60,000 nucleotides of DNA from Bolinopsis microptera. Lineage: Eukaryota > Ctenophora > Tentaculata > Lobata > Bolinopsidae. The DNA is taken from the NCBI RefSeq assembly GCF_026151205.1, contig NC_087077.1, positions 11,942,983 to 12,002,982 on the forward strand, written 5' to 3'. Under the pieces are notes generated by a model that saw nothing but the letters and a program-made list of their open reading frames with translations, was not told where the DNA came from and ran no database searches. This document shows positions 44,350 to 55,608 of the stretch, piece by piece (within the stretch, counting starts at the first letter, position 1; every line of letters starts with the position of its first letter). A program made the position numbers and the translations under genes.

Positions 44350-46578
44350 GGAAAGCTGTTTTTAAGAACTCAGCACGGGATAACGAAGTTCCTATGGAGC
44401 TACTGAAGAAACCAGTAACAGCTCCTTGTACTTCTTTTGAAGACCCAGCCATCAAGTCTGCATAAGACAACATTGTCAATTTTGTAGACAACTTCAAGCC
44501 CAGAAAACTTGAATCTAATATGAACCGCTATGAGAGTGAAGGGTATATGTGGTTGAAGAAGGCTGTCAAGGATGGCTTAATAGCCATAACATCGGCTGAT
44601 AAGGGCGGTGCGATAATCATTGTCACCCCTCAGATAATCAAGGATATCACTTCTGCCAAAGTTGAGGACCCTTTGAGATACAGACCTTTGCAAACTGATC
44701 CTACTGGATCTTTGAGAGGGAGGTTGTTAGAGCTGTGGTCATCTGGTTTGGAGCGGAAGTATGTAAGTGGTGAACAGTCTAAGTGTGTGGTTGGTTTGAT
44801 TCAGAAGTCTGATCGGGACACTCTTTCGCAGAGCACTTCAGATCTAGTCAAGCCCGATATTCCGTATGGTTACCCATACTGAAAATTCACAAGCTGACTG
44901 AGACTGAAATTAGAGAGAAAAAGATTCCACCCAGTCGATTCGTGACTGATCTCTCTAGAGGAGTAACTGCAAGATCAGATAAGTTTGTTGTTTGGAAGTG
45001 GTTGGGACCTCTTGCCAGGGATTACTGTATAGATCTTGTTAAAGATTCAACTGCAGCTCTCATAAAACTCGAGGAATTGACAATTAGTCGATACTTGGAT
45101 CAGCTTCAGTATTGATATTGTTTCTCTATACGATTCTCTGCAACATAGCTTGGTGATGTCAGCCTTAGATGATGCTATGGAGTCGTGTAGACCAGATTGG
45201 TCTGAGGAGTTCAGGACTTGGCTGAAGGGACTGATACAGCTTAGTTTTGATTCGGCAGTCTTGAAGAATGCAGACAACTGGTATGAGGTCGTTAACGGTG
45301 TACCCACTGGAGGTATCAATTCAGTGGATTGCGGTAACATTGCTTTGTTCTTTGTCCTAAAGAGTCTGGTTTACGACCCGGTTGTTAGACCAGAGGAGCT
45401 CAAGAACCTTGATCGGTTTGTGGATGATATTTCGGGCCAAGGTATGTGGAGAGGTTCTATGATTGGTTTTGAAGAATGGGTAGGGTCATTACACAGTAAG
45501 ATGGTTGATAACTATGGCTTAGATATTACATACGAAGTGAAACCAATCACGGAGTTCACTCAGTTCCTGGACATTCAGTACAAGTTTGTTGGAGGGAGAC
45601 TCACAACAGATCTGTTTAGGAAACCTACTGACGCCAACAGGTATCTTGAATTCTCAAGTTTCCATCCACGACATACCTTCCGGAGTATAGTCTTCTCACA
45701 GGCACTTCGATACAGAAGGATAATCAATGATGACGTCTTGCTGGATGAGAGATTGGCAGAGCTTCAGTTGTTTTTTTAGCGGTCTTCATATCCTACTGAT
45801 ATGGTGAGAGAGGTCATCAGTGATGTCAGATCGATACCAAGAACTTTACAGTACAAGGCAAAGGACCAGGGTCCCCCTTCTTTCACACCATGGATTGTTA
45901 CATTCGGTGCGGGCTATGAGGAAACCAAGGAAAAGGCTAAAGAGGCCAGTAACATCATCTCAAATAGCCGTACATGGAGCAGTGAGAACCCTGAGAGGAT
46001 CCCTAAACTCCAAGTGGTGACCAGGCGAGCCCCTAACTTAAAGGACAATTTATTCAAGAGAAAAAAGCTTGCCTTAGGTTCAGAGTCAAGAACAACTGAT
46101 CCATGCACCAAACCTGGTGAGAAGAAGAAAGGCAGACCCTGCCAAACTTGTCACCTTGTTAGTGGCAATTCCATGGTCTCCAATAATGGACGCTCAGTCA
46201 GAACTCAAGGTGGTAATTGTGTACGGCGCGACGTGCAAACTTTGTACTGTTAATAACGTATACGTGGGAAAAACAGTCACCAGCCTCAGCCAACGTGTGA
46301 ATGGTCATCGCAGTAAATATTATGAGATTTTAGAGGCGAGTAGTAAGGGGAATGTGGAGACCCAAAGAGATTTTGATGACGAGAATGTTTTAGGGGCACA
46401 TCTTTTTTCAGTTCATAATTTGAGGGAGAGATCTGATTTCAATGAAAGTTTCCATTTTGATATTTTGTGTTCTACATCCCCAGATAATATTAGAAAGTCA
46501 GAACAGTTTTATATTAACAAATTGAAGACACTTTATCCGTATGGCCTGAACAATGTGAATTCCATTTCTGGAAGCTAA
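44350..46578 (+). mobile_element. Degenerate Penelope-like retroelement
   Basis: Reading frames in one order make a Penelope-like polyprotein. The N-terminal RT region has the family hallmark ADKGGA (about 44600). The motif A region is SIDIVSLYDSL (about 45108), and GGINSVDCGNIALF and FVDDI (about 45416) correspond to RT motifs B and C. A CxxC linker (RPCQTC, about 46133) and a GIY-YIG domain follow. Reading requires joining across a stop near 44463, a stop at 44880 and frameshifts near 45080, 45780 and 46200, so the copy is dead. The FVDD variant replaces the usual YxDD. It interrupts a duplicated AATGATTC-rich locus. Confidence 0.8.
46206..46578 (+). pseudogene. GIY-YIG endonuclease domain of the Penelope-like element
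   Basis: VVIVYGATCKLCTVNNVYVG carries the two GIY-YIG half motifs (VYG and VYVG), with a CKLC zinc-like pair between them, followed by KTVTSLSQRVNGHRSKY. The conserved Arg and His of the first helix are therefore present. A later Glu (RKSEQFYINKLKTLYPYGLN) matches the family's metal-binding Glu, and PYGLN is the typical end. In Penelope-like elements this nuclease nicks the target DNA to prime reverse transcription. This domain itself is intact but lies in a different frame from the upstream linker. Confidence 0.8.
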
Positions 46579-47430
46579 TTTTTCATGGTGTCCCGAATTT
46601 TATTTTTAATTCGTCCATTTTTTGTTTATATATGCAGTCTATCAATTTTTGAATTGCGTCTTTTTGATTTAATGAACTACTGCAGACTCCACATTATTAT
46701 AGTATATGCCATTAATTTTGTTCCGATTTTAAACTATTCCATTTTGACGAGATGCTAAATTAATTTTTTGAGACTTTACTACATTTTTGATGAGAATTTT
46801 TGACATTTTCAAACTAACCATTGATGTTCTCAGATTATGTGACTGATTAAATGCTGAAGATAAAAGAAATATATTCATTTTGCTAAGATTATGTTGGCGT
46901 TTCATTGCTCAACAGCTGTTCGAAGGATCAAATTTAAGAATGATTCTTTTAAATGATTTTCAAAAATAATTCTTTCTCAAACAATGTTTTGGATCGGCTG
47001 ATTATATTTTTGGATGGTTTTTAAATGATTTTTAATTGATTCTTTCACTGTAAACTGTTCTTTTAAATGTTTTTTTTTTAACAATTTTTTTGTCAAACGA
47101 TGTTGTACATGATCGATGAAACAGTAGTTTAATCTTTGAGTCATTTTTCTTGCAAACATTATACCCATTGAATGGTGTGGTGTTCGTGAAGCAATCCATG
47201 AAGCTATTTAAGAGAGTTAAAGCATTGCTATTCAACAATTAACCAAAATTAACCTCTATAATAATCATAATGATAAGTTGCTTCATTCTTGCATAATTTA
47301 TGAAGCAATAAAACATCCCAAAAATAATAATCATGTAGTTCACTATTAGCGGATGTGAGCGAGAAAAAATCGGAAGATAACAGAGCGGACACAATTATAA
47401 TAGCAGTGAATGGTACGATACAATAGAGTG
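46579..47430. other. Spacer upstream of TMEM222
   Basis: No gene. At about 46930-47050 it contains the right part of the AATGATTC-type repeat also found at 41515-41690. The TMEM222 promoter should lie in the last few hundred bases, but no core promoter motif is clear. Confidence 0.5.
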
Positions 47431-49023
47431 ATGGCAGATGACCCCGCCCTGCTCCCACATGATGTTGACACTGACAGACAGAGGTTCCCTCATGCTGTGG
47501 TCTGGACTCCGCTCCCCCTCCTCAGGTACACAAGTACTTTCCCTTCTCAGGTACACAAGTACTTTCCCTCCTCAGGTACACAAGTACTTTCCCTCCTCAG
47601 GTACACAAGTACTTTCCCTCCTCAGGTACACAAGTACTTTCCCTCCTCAGGTACACAAGTACTTTCCCTTCTCAGGTACACAAGTACTTTCCCTCCTCAG
47701 GTACACAAGTACTTTCCCTTCTCAGGTACACAAGTACTTTCCCTCCTCAGGTACACAAGTACTTTCCCTTCTCAGGTACACAAGTACTTTCCCTCCTCAG
47801 GTACACAAGTACTTTCCCTTCTCAGGTACACAAGTACTTTCCCTTCTCAGGTACACAAGTACTTTCCCTACTCAGGTACACAAGTACTTTCCCTTCTCAG
47901 GTACACAAGTACTTTCCCTCCTCAGGTACACAAGTACTTTCCCTTCTCAGGTACACAAGTACTTTCCCTCCTCAGGTACACAAGTACTTTCCCTTCTCAG
48001 GTACACAAGTACTTTCCCTCCTCAGGTACACAAGTACTTTCCCTTCTCAGGTACACAAGTCATGCCGGTCACTCCTCAATCAGTTGTAAAATTAACACTT
48101 AACAGCGTAGAAATACTGGTATATGTAGACGAACAGTATGATATTATCCTTTACCACCACATTACAACCCTCGCACCACCCCTCCCCCCTTCTTCTTTAC
48201 CACCACATTACAACCCTCGCACCCCCCCCCCCCCCCCTCCCCCCTTCTTCTTTGCCACCAAATTACCAACCTCTCTCTCTCTTCAGCTGGCTGTTCCCCC
48301 TGATCGGGCACACTGGTATCTGCACTACAGAGGGTGTTATCAACGACTTTGCGGGTCCCTACACCGTCACTGTGGACAACATGGCCTTTGGTGACACCAC
48401 TAAGTACTGGCAGTTAGATCTTAGTAAGGTGGGAGACGTGGAGTGGGATGAGGCTGTGACAAAGGCTTCTCAGGAGTATCGCAACAGGATGGTGAGCATT
48501 CCACTTGCTTTCATCAGAACTTTGGAACTTTGTTCTTACCAGAACTCTAGAACATGTAATAGATGTATCATGACAGTCTATGATAAATTATAAAGTGTTG
48601 ATAATTAAGAAATTGTATTATTCCCAGCACAATATATGTTGTGACAACTGTCACTCGCATGTAGCATACGCTATGAACCTGATGAAGTACGATGGGAAAA
48701 GTAACTGGAATATGGTTCACATTGCTATCTATCTGCTCATTTACGGAAAATATACTGGGTAATTTATAGACTCAGATTGATAATCGTATACTTGAGTTTT
48801 GGAAAAATTTAGGTGCTGAACTTCAAATAAAGTATCATAACCTCTCTAATTAACGCTGGATCAATGATTTCATTTCGACCTCATAAGATAGATACAAGGA
48901 TAGATCCATTATATGTATCGTCACTAACATTTTCAAAATTTCAGATTCGGTGGATTTTTGAAGACTTGGTTACCTTTTATTTTGGTGGTTGCCGTGATTC
49001 TGATTGTTATCTTTGTGTTTTGA
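47431..49023 (+). CDS. TMEM222: TMEM222-family membrane protein, 4 exons
   Basis: Exons 47431-47525, 48287-48491, 48628-48758 and 48945-49023 join in phase to 169 aa. The product matches the TMEM222/DUF778 family along its length: FPHAVVWTPLPLLSW, then FPLIGHTGICTTEGVINDFA, then DNMAFGDTTKYWQLD, then NICCDNCHSHVAYAMNLM, and two or three hydrophobic segments ending FVF. The conserved CCDNCHSHVA block is intact. The molecular role of this family is not established; human TMEM222 is a multi-pass membrane protein. Start chosen at MADDPALLP because the next conserved residues follow directly. Intron 1 (761 bp) is unusual: 535 bp of it is a minisatellite that repeats the exon 1 donor junction. Confidence 0.93.
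47521..48060. repeat. 25-bp minisatellite made of splice-junction copies
   Basis: 21.6 units of 25 bp, each starting CTCAGGTACACAAGT and ending ACTTTCCCTT or ACTTTCCCTC. The first unit includes the last five bases of exon 1 and the intron 1 donor. Every unit therefore carries a pyrimidine tract, CAG and an immediate GTAC. The unit has no stop codon in any forward frame, which explains the long open frames across it. Confidence 0.95.
48145..48275. repeat. C-rich tandem repeat before exon 2 of TMEM222
   Basis: Two and a half imperfect copies of a unit of about 50-60 bp starting TTTACCACCACATTACAACC and ending in C-runs and TTCTTC, placed just upstream of the acceptor CTCTTCAG. It is pyrimidine-rich and may act as an extended polypyrimidine tract. 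Confidence 0.75.
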
Positions 49024-51971
49024 AGAGTTTGTCTTGACCCAAAAAAAGAGGAATCCAACGAGAGGGATGAATGTTATGTCGTATGATATTTTTACCTTGA
49101 CTAGAATTTGGGTAAAAGTAGGTGGTAAATATATGAAAGTTGGAGTAGATCGAATATATTTATCTCTTAATAGAATTTAGCTCGCTATCATAATTCTAGT
49201 ATAATGGTTCTTAAATCTTTAAATCTGGGTCCTCACTCCTCGATTTTGATTTCGTTTAAACTTGTTTATTATATAGTTAACATAATACAATTATGCTTAT
49301 TATATTCTACTAGTATAGTTAAATGTTACTTTCAGATAGATTTTTTGTAATATAATCAAATATACATAACAAACTTACTCAGTCACTTACTGTGATGCTA
49401 AAACCTTAACAAGAGATATAATAAAACACTTACTCTCTAGTGATTTTTATTTGATATTATTATTTGAATTCGAAGTTGTAAATTATACGTAGTATTCGAA
49501 TTAAAAAATGCTCGGGAAAAGAGAGCAGTTTCAGAAGTTTAGGTTAAACATTTAACAGTTCTTGCTTTTGAATTTATCTGCTGTTATCATTTGAAATTGA
49601 ATTTCGTAACGATCTGTTAGTCTAATTAGAAATTTGTCGAATAATTAGATAAATCGAAATGTTTGTTTCCCAAATAAACAACCATAAAAATTAGAATACT
49701 CCCCACATGGTTTGTAAAACCATAAACCATATTACACTCTTTAAAATGTTATTTAAACACTCATTTGATTGCAGTTCACCATAACTAAAACGAATGTTAT
49801 TGAATAGGAAGAAAACAAATGAAGAAGGGAAGATCTAGAAAAAGAAAAGTAACCAGCTGATAGTTATACTAGGGAAGAAGTCTGTAATATGGTCTACGTT
49901 ATAAACATGATCCAGTAATAAAGTAAAATGCCGCAATGTATCATGGTATTCAGAATATTAAGGAAATAATGAATTTGTACCGCACATATTGTTACCACTG
50001 AGAATGACTACTTGAAGAAAACTGCCCGTTGCAGAATAAAAAGGTGAGGATGTCGTCAAGTTCACGTTGTTATATTTTAGTTCCGCTTCATGTTAAAGTC
50101 GGGGGAGCAATGTTTGTGGTATTTTTTAACGTATGTTGCAGTGGAAGTAAAACGTGCGGGTTGTTACTCCTGACATGAATGCAAAATCGCCCACGTTATC
50201 TTGGAAATAATATTTAAACGTCAGAAGATATCAGATTACTAATTCGGTAAAACGTTTCTACCTGCCTCTTGTTTCTACCTGCCTCTTGTTTTACGTCTTT
50301 TATTCTGTATAAAAGAGTATAATATGAAATTAGGGAATATGATATAATGAAACCAACTGCTAATTGGCCGTAGCTCTATTACCACAGTAACATATTGTGT
50401 CAGTTTTAATAGTTAATACCTGTATTAAGCTGTAAACCTCAACATTTGTCATGTTAAGACTAAAAATACTGATTGTTGGATAATATCCGGTTGGACAAGT
50501 GAAACAAGGAAGTTGTTTCACTTGTCCTTGTCTCTTCCAACCGGATATTATCCAATTATCAGTATTTCAATCATGAGACTAATAAACAGCGAACTACTCC
50601 GTTATTTGATAAGACTAAAAATGTAAACGATTGTTCTAATCGTATAAAACTTTCAGGTTGCAGTTCCGCGAACAAGAAATCTTACATGAAGCAGTTATTT
50701 TAATTGTTAATCTGAAAACAAGATTTGATGCAGAAGTTCAAAGAATTGGACTATTTGGAGTTTTAGGGGCGTGGTTACTCGCTATTCTCCCATTGCTTCC
50801 TTTAACTTTTTGTCTTTCTTGTTTGTGATAGTCTTTAATCGGGATTCCTTTTAAAAAGGGTTTTCTGCAAAGATAAACTATATCTTTTAATGAAACTTAG
50901 GTGGCGAAAACAAGAAATTGAACTTCACAAAACCTAGATTTTTTATTCGGTTTACAATATGTCTTTAATGACGAAGGCTGCGAAATGTTCTCAGTTCTGA
51001 TAATGTAGAAATTAGGAATAATGTTTTTAAAAGTGGTGACGATGTTTAATGTTTATGTCATTATTCTTGATTTGATAGTGTGTATTTTTGTGGTTAAATT
51101 ATTGATTCGTTCAGTAGTATAGCTTGTCGATTTTTTTATTCCTGTTTAACTTTGATTTCGGGACTTATTAGTTTCATCATCGACATTCGTAGTAATCTGA
51201 GCTTTATTAAACATATTTTATTTGGGAAAATGTTGATACTTGGGTTTCCACCAAATACGGGGAGGAGACATCACGTAACAAACCAGAAGTCTCACTACCG
51301 ACACGTTTTTGTAACGCGCGGAACTTAAGATATTGATATTAACGCGCGCACGCGTGTTCGTTATATTTAATTATTACTGTATCTAATTTATTAAGTGCAT
51401 AATCTAACCCTTACAAAGTTGCAAGTCCAATATATTGACTATTATGTAGGATTTTATATTTATCCTTCCAACATGTCTAGTAGATTACGGCCTGATACGT
51501 ATCAAAGAGAGGTTACGATCGTCTGATATCACATAATAATATCTTGATGTGTAGTTCACTCAAAGAGACAGTATCTTGTATGCCTTTTGGCATAGCTGAT
51601 CTTTCATCTTAAGCTTTAAATACTAGTCTGTATGGGTCGACATATTAAAAACCGATTAATTTAAAGACTCGTCTAATTAAACTTTCACTCCATTTGAACA
51701 ATTATGCTCTTCTTGATCACTAATCAACATTATAACACTGCTCCATCGGTCCTCTTAGTATCTACTGATGAAGACAGCACCTTCACATTACACGGTTACC
51801 ATCCAAATTTAATCTCAGAACTCTGATAGTAGGCAGGTAATCTCAAATGTGAAAATCTTGAGTATATTGGGTGTCGTTCACATTAAGTAACCACTTTTTG
51901 GCCAATTTTTACCATACATTTATTGAGTTATTTGTTAATTGACGAATAAATTGTGTTATTATAGCTAGTCG
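49024..51971. other. Spacer between TMEM222 and the methyltransferase gene
   Basis: No gene is recognised in this AT-rich stretch. It contains the hairpin at 50463-50567 and, at about 51887, the start of the poly-C repeat family (GTCGTTCACATTAAGTAACC). Confidence 0.5.
50463..50567. repeat. Hairpin, about 105 bp
   Basis: TTGGATAATATCCGGTTGG (50476) pairs with its exact inverse ending near 50552. The stem continues outward through AATACTGAT and inward through ACAAGTGAAACAA, with a 3'-arm bulge of about 9-11 nt. The size and shape fit either a small MITE or a microRNA-like precursor; nothing in the sequence decides between them. Confidence 0.6.
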
Positions 51972-53263
51972 ATGTCTCGAACGGTCGGTTTCGTTGCTAA
52001 CAACGCAGCTAGAACAATGTCTACCATTACACCCGGAAGTAAAATAGACCCGGTAAGATACACAATTTTCTGAAATAAATTCTTAATTGTTGACCTTTAG
52101 CAATACATAATTTAAGGTCGACTAATCGATTGATAGATTGGATTGATACACTGTTTTATGATCAACTTTCAGAAAGAATTGTTCGTTGGAAGCGACCTAT
52201 CAGAGAGATACGTCAAATACCGTCCTAAGTTACCAGTGGAACATGTTAAAACTATTGTGGAACTGCTCGGAAGAAGACCGGAAGTCTGGCTTGATGTAGG
52301 ATGTGGACCTGGTACCAGTACTCAACAGTAAGTCCCCCTCTTAGCCTCCTCTCCTTAGATTACACATAACTATTGTATATAAATTAGATCAGAAGCTTTT
52401 CCAAATCATTTCCTAAGGCGAATTCTGATAATTTTTGGACCAATGTGTTCTGGTTATGTGACTTATGAAAATTCAAAACTTTTAGGATTATTGGTCACAC
52501 TGACAAATTAGTAGGGATTGATGTAAGTGACACACAAGTAGCAGTCGCCAACAAAACGTTCCAACATCCTTCTTTATCTTTTGTTCAGGTTTGTTGTTCG
52601 AGAAACAATGCTATCCAGTCTTATATCATGATATCTTATTTCATTTCATTGAAAGATTTGTTCGAAGTATTGATGTGATTACAGGTCCAATGAAATTATA
52701 TACAATTTTCCTCTTAAATTAGGGTTCGTGTGAGAAGTTGCCTGCTGAAGACTGCTCTGTTGATGTGATAACAGCTGTCCAAGCAGCACACTACTTCGAC
52801 CTACCGGCGTTCTTCAAAGAGGTAAATTAACATTATCATCCTTGATTCGCATGTTCAATGAATACCGCATGATATTGGTGAATAACGGTGCTGAATTCAG
52901 GTGGGTAGGACCCTAAAGAGCAAGGGAGTTGTGAGTTTGATCTGTTACCCCGACCCTCACTTCCCCACTTCGCCCACCCTCACCTCCGCTCTCGACCACA
53001 TCAACCACACCTACCTCCGTCCTTACTTCCCTGATTCCCGCAGCCACTACTTCTCCACCAAGTACTCCAACATCACCCTCCCCTTCACCCAGCACCACCA
53101 GCACTCTCTCCAGATAGGACTCCCTATCTCCTACCCTTCTCTTCTCGACATCTTATCCACCTGGTCTGGCTTCCAGAACTTGTGCGATGAGAGGGAGATA
53201 ACCCTGGAACAAGGAGTCCATGTCCTGGATCAGGAGATGGCTGGGTTCATGACTGAGGAGTAG
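51972..53263 (+). CDS. SAM-dependent methyltransferase, exons 1-5 (C-terminus cut by transposon)
   Basis: Exons 51972-52052, 52173-52327, 52486-52588, 52723-52821 and 52901-53263, all GT-AG, join to 266 aa. The protein is a class I methyltransferase. LFVGSDLSERYVKYRPKLP precedes motif I (VWLDVGCGPGTST), then the acidic strand (LVGIDVSD), and DVITAVQAAHYFDLPAFFKE corresponds to motif III-IV. The set resembles animal UbiE/DDB_G0268948-like methyltransferases; the substrate is unknown. Exon 5 (VGRTLKSKGVVSL...) ends at a TAG that is the first codon of an inserted transposon; its original last 20 codons are displaced to 55421-55493. Exon 4 ends in phase 0, and so can also join to the three similar exons at 57194, 58287 and 59318. 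Confidence 0.88.
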
Positions 53264-55412
53264 CCCGGTTCATAAAACAAAAATTTATCCAATAATTACG
53301 GCGATAGGCTTATCTGTTGTTCCTTAGGCCAAATAACTACCAAAAAAATTTTGAAGCTTCAACTCCAACCGGAAACACCCCCACATGCCACGCCCATTTT
53401 TTTCATCAATTTTTAACAGGTAAAAATCTTCATATCATCAATTTAGGCATGAAGGAGTGCTTTTAGTGCTCCAACAGTTTGGGGTCTAATAGTAATGGTA
53501 GAAAAAGGTTAACTTTAGTCAAAATCTCAAGTCTCCACGGCGCTTGGTTTAGGCGCACCAGATCTCGCGTCTCCGCCTCCGCTGCGTGATTGGTGGCGCC
53601 AGAACTAAAGGTCGTAGAGACATGAGACTTCAACTAAAGTTAACCTTTTCCTACCATTTATATTAGAGTAGCACAGATTCAGAGCTCTAAACACATTCCT
53701 TCATCCTTAAAACGACAATCATATGAATTTTGCCTGTAAAAGTTGATATCTTGATGTCAATTAACATCGTAAGCTTTTAAAACTAAAATTAATTAAATGA
53801 GTCATAATACTTCACACAATATTTACACACAATATGAAAATATAAATACAGGAAGTCTTTTGGATTCCACGTCTCCACACCCTGGAACTGTCAGAGGTAA
53901 GAACACTAGAACAGTCTTTTATTAATAATCCAACAATCATATTATATGAACCTTTTCAGTTGAAACTTCGTTGGTTGCATTGTGTTGCAAAATTTCTTGC
54001 ATTACAATACTAGTGAAAATAAACATTACTGGGGGAATTTGCCCTCTTCCAAGCTCTCTTACAATGAAGTCGCATTCCGGAGACTAATGTTTATGAATGA
54101 GCAGTCACTGTCGAGAACGAGCTGGTCGAGTATTGGGAATATGCCATCTATGGCGTGGAGAATTTCCCCTCTTAGATACCGTGGAGAATTTCCCCTCTTC
54201 ATGAATCCTACAAGAATTTAACAAGTATTCCCCCATCTTGGAGAGGGAATCAGTCCTTCAGCTTCAAGAAATTCAGTTTACAGAAGAGATTCATTTAGAT
54301 GTTAGATCCATTACTGATAACTTGGTAAAGGAATTAGAACCAGATGCTACTTTGTTAGCTAATGCTTGGATATTTATAGTTATTTACTTAACTTTGTCTT
54401 GACGTATCAGTAAGAGATTTCTGTACCTCGTTATTTACGAAGAAATCATCAGACCTTATTAATAGTGATCGGTGACCCTGTCAGTGACGACTGACGAGCT
54501 ATGAAGGAATCATTGGATCTCATTGATAATGATCCTGTCAGTGACGAGCTATGAAGGAATTATTGGACCTCATCAATGCTGATCCTATCGGTGACGAGTT
54601 ATAAAGAAATAAAGACCTCATTTAAATCCTAGTTTGACGAAAATATTCCTCTGGCAACAAAATTCCTTTTGGCAACGAAGATTAGACAGCTTGCTTGTGA
54701 AGACTTGGCGATCCGAAAACCAGGGTACCTAAATCAGAACCTGCTGACTTCTTTAAAGGATCAGTTCCACTTTCCAGTGCAGGGACCGAGAAAAGTTCAA
54801 TGTCGAATCCAAGAGACTTCCTGTATTTATATTTTCATATTGTGTGTAAATATTGTGTGAAGTATTATGACTCATTTAATTAATTTTAGTTTTAAAAGCT
54901 TACGATGTTAATTGACATCAAGATATCAACTTTTACAGGCAAAATTCATATGATTGTCGTTTTAAGGATGAAGGAATGTGTTTAGAGCTCTGAATCTGTG
55001 CTACTCTAATATAAATGGTAGGAAAAGGTTAACTTTAGTTGAAGTCTCATGTCTCTACGACCTTTAGTTCTGGCGCCACCAATCACGCAGCGGAGGCGGA
55101 GACGCGAGATCCGGTGCGCCTAAACCAAGCGCCGTGGAGACTTGAGACTTTGACTAAAGTTAACCTTTTTCTACCATTACTATTAGACCCCAAATTGTTG
55201 GAGCACTAAAAGCACTCCTTCATGCCTAAATTGATGATATGAAGATTTTTACCTGTTAAAAATTGATGAAAAAAATGGGCGTGGCATGTGGGGGTGTTTC
55301 CGGTTGAAGTTGAAGCTTCAAAATTTTTTTGGTAGTTATTTGGCCTAAGGAACAACAGATAAGCCTATCGCCGTAATTATTGGATAATATTTTTGTTTTA
55401 TGAACCGGGCTA
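53261..55412. mobile_element. 2152-bp fold-back transposon inside the methyltransferase exon
   Basis: The ends TAGCCCGGTTCATAAAAC and its inverse start inverted repeats of about 610 bp (53261-53873 and about 54800-55412), nearly identical to each other. The 8-bp direct repeat CTGAGGAG flanks the element (53253-53260 and 55413-55420). Eight-base duplications occur in hAT, P and Merlin elements. Each arm is itself a diverged palindrome (about 53400-53780) centred on GC-rich sequence near 53570. The 0.93-kb centre (53874-54800) has no recognisable transposase. It contains a diverged tandem repeat of about 60 bp with GTCAGTGACGAGCTATGAAG (54460-54605) and a duplicated TGGAGAATTTCCCCTCTT (54155-54200). 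Confidence 0.93.
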
Positions 55413-55420
55413 CTGAGGAG

Positions 55421-55493
55421 GATAGAACCATGGATCATGTGCTAGGGTACAATTGTACCATGGTGTCCGCTGTCAAAGATTGAGATGTGACAA
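55421..55493 (+). pseudogene. Displaced C-terminal coding end of methyltransferase exon 5
   Basis: Directly after the right target duplication the methyltransferase frame resumes, giving DRTMDHVLGYNCTMVSAVKD and a TGA. This corresponds to YTWSHPCALVTASK at the ends of the other terminal exons. It shows that exon 5 once continued here, and that the transposon separated 20 codons from the rest. Confidence 0.85.
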
Positions 55494-55604
55494 ATTATAT
55501 CCCTGAACTATTTCATCCCGCTGTTTATTATAAATTATCTTTGAACCTGAAGCAAAGATTGGAAACCGTGTTTCATACCTTTCCAAGCGATTTAAAACTC
55601 TATC
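55494..55604. other. Short spacer between the exon end and the TTAA palindrome
   Basis: Noncoding sequence between the displaced exon end and the next element; nothing is recognised. Confidence 0.5.
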
Positions 55605-55608
55605 TTAA

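Noticed and set aside
47521-48060. CRISPR-like array
   Set aside because: Units are contiguous with no unique spacers, and the host is an animal.
47410-48394. Long frames of 230 and 318 codons with 25-residue repeats
   Set aside because: They read through the 25-bp intronic minisatellite; the true TMEM222 exons join across it.
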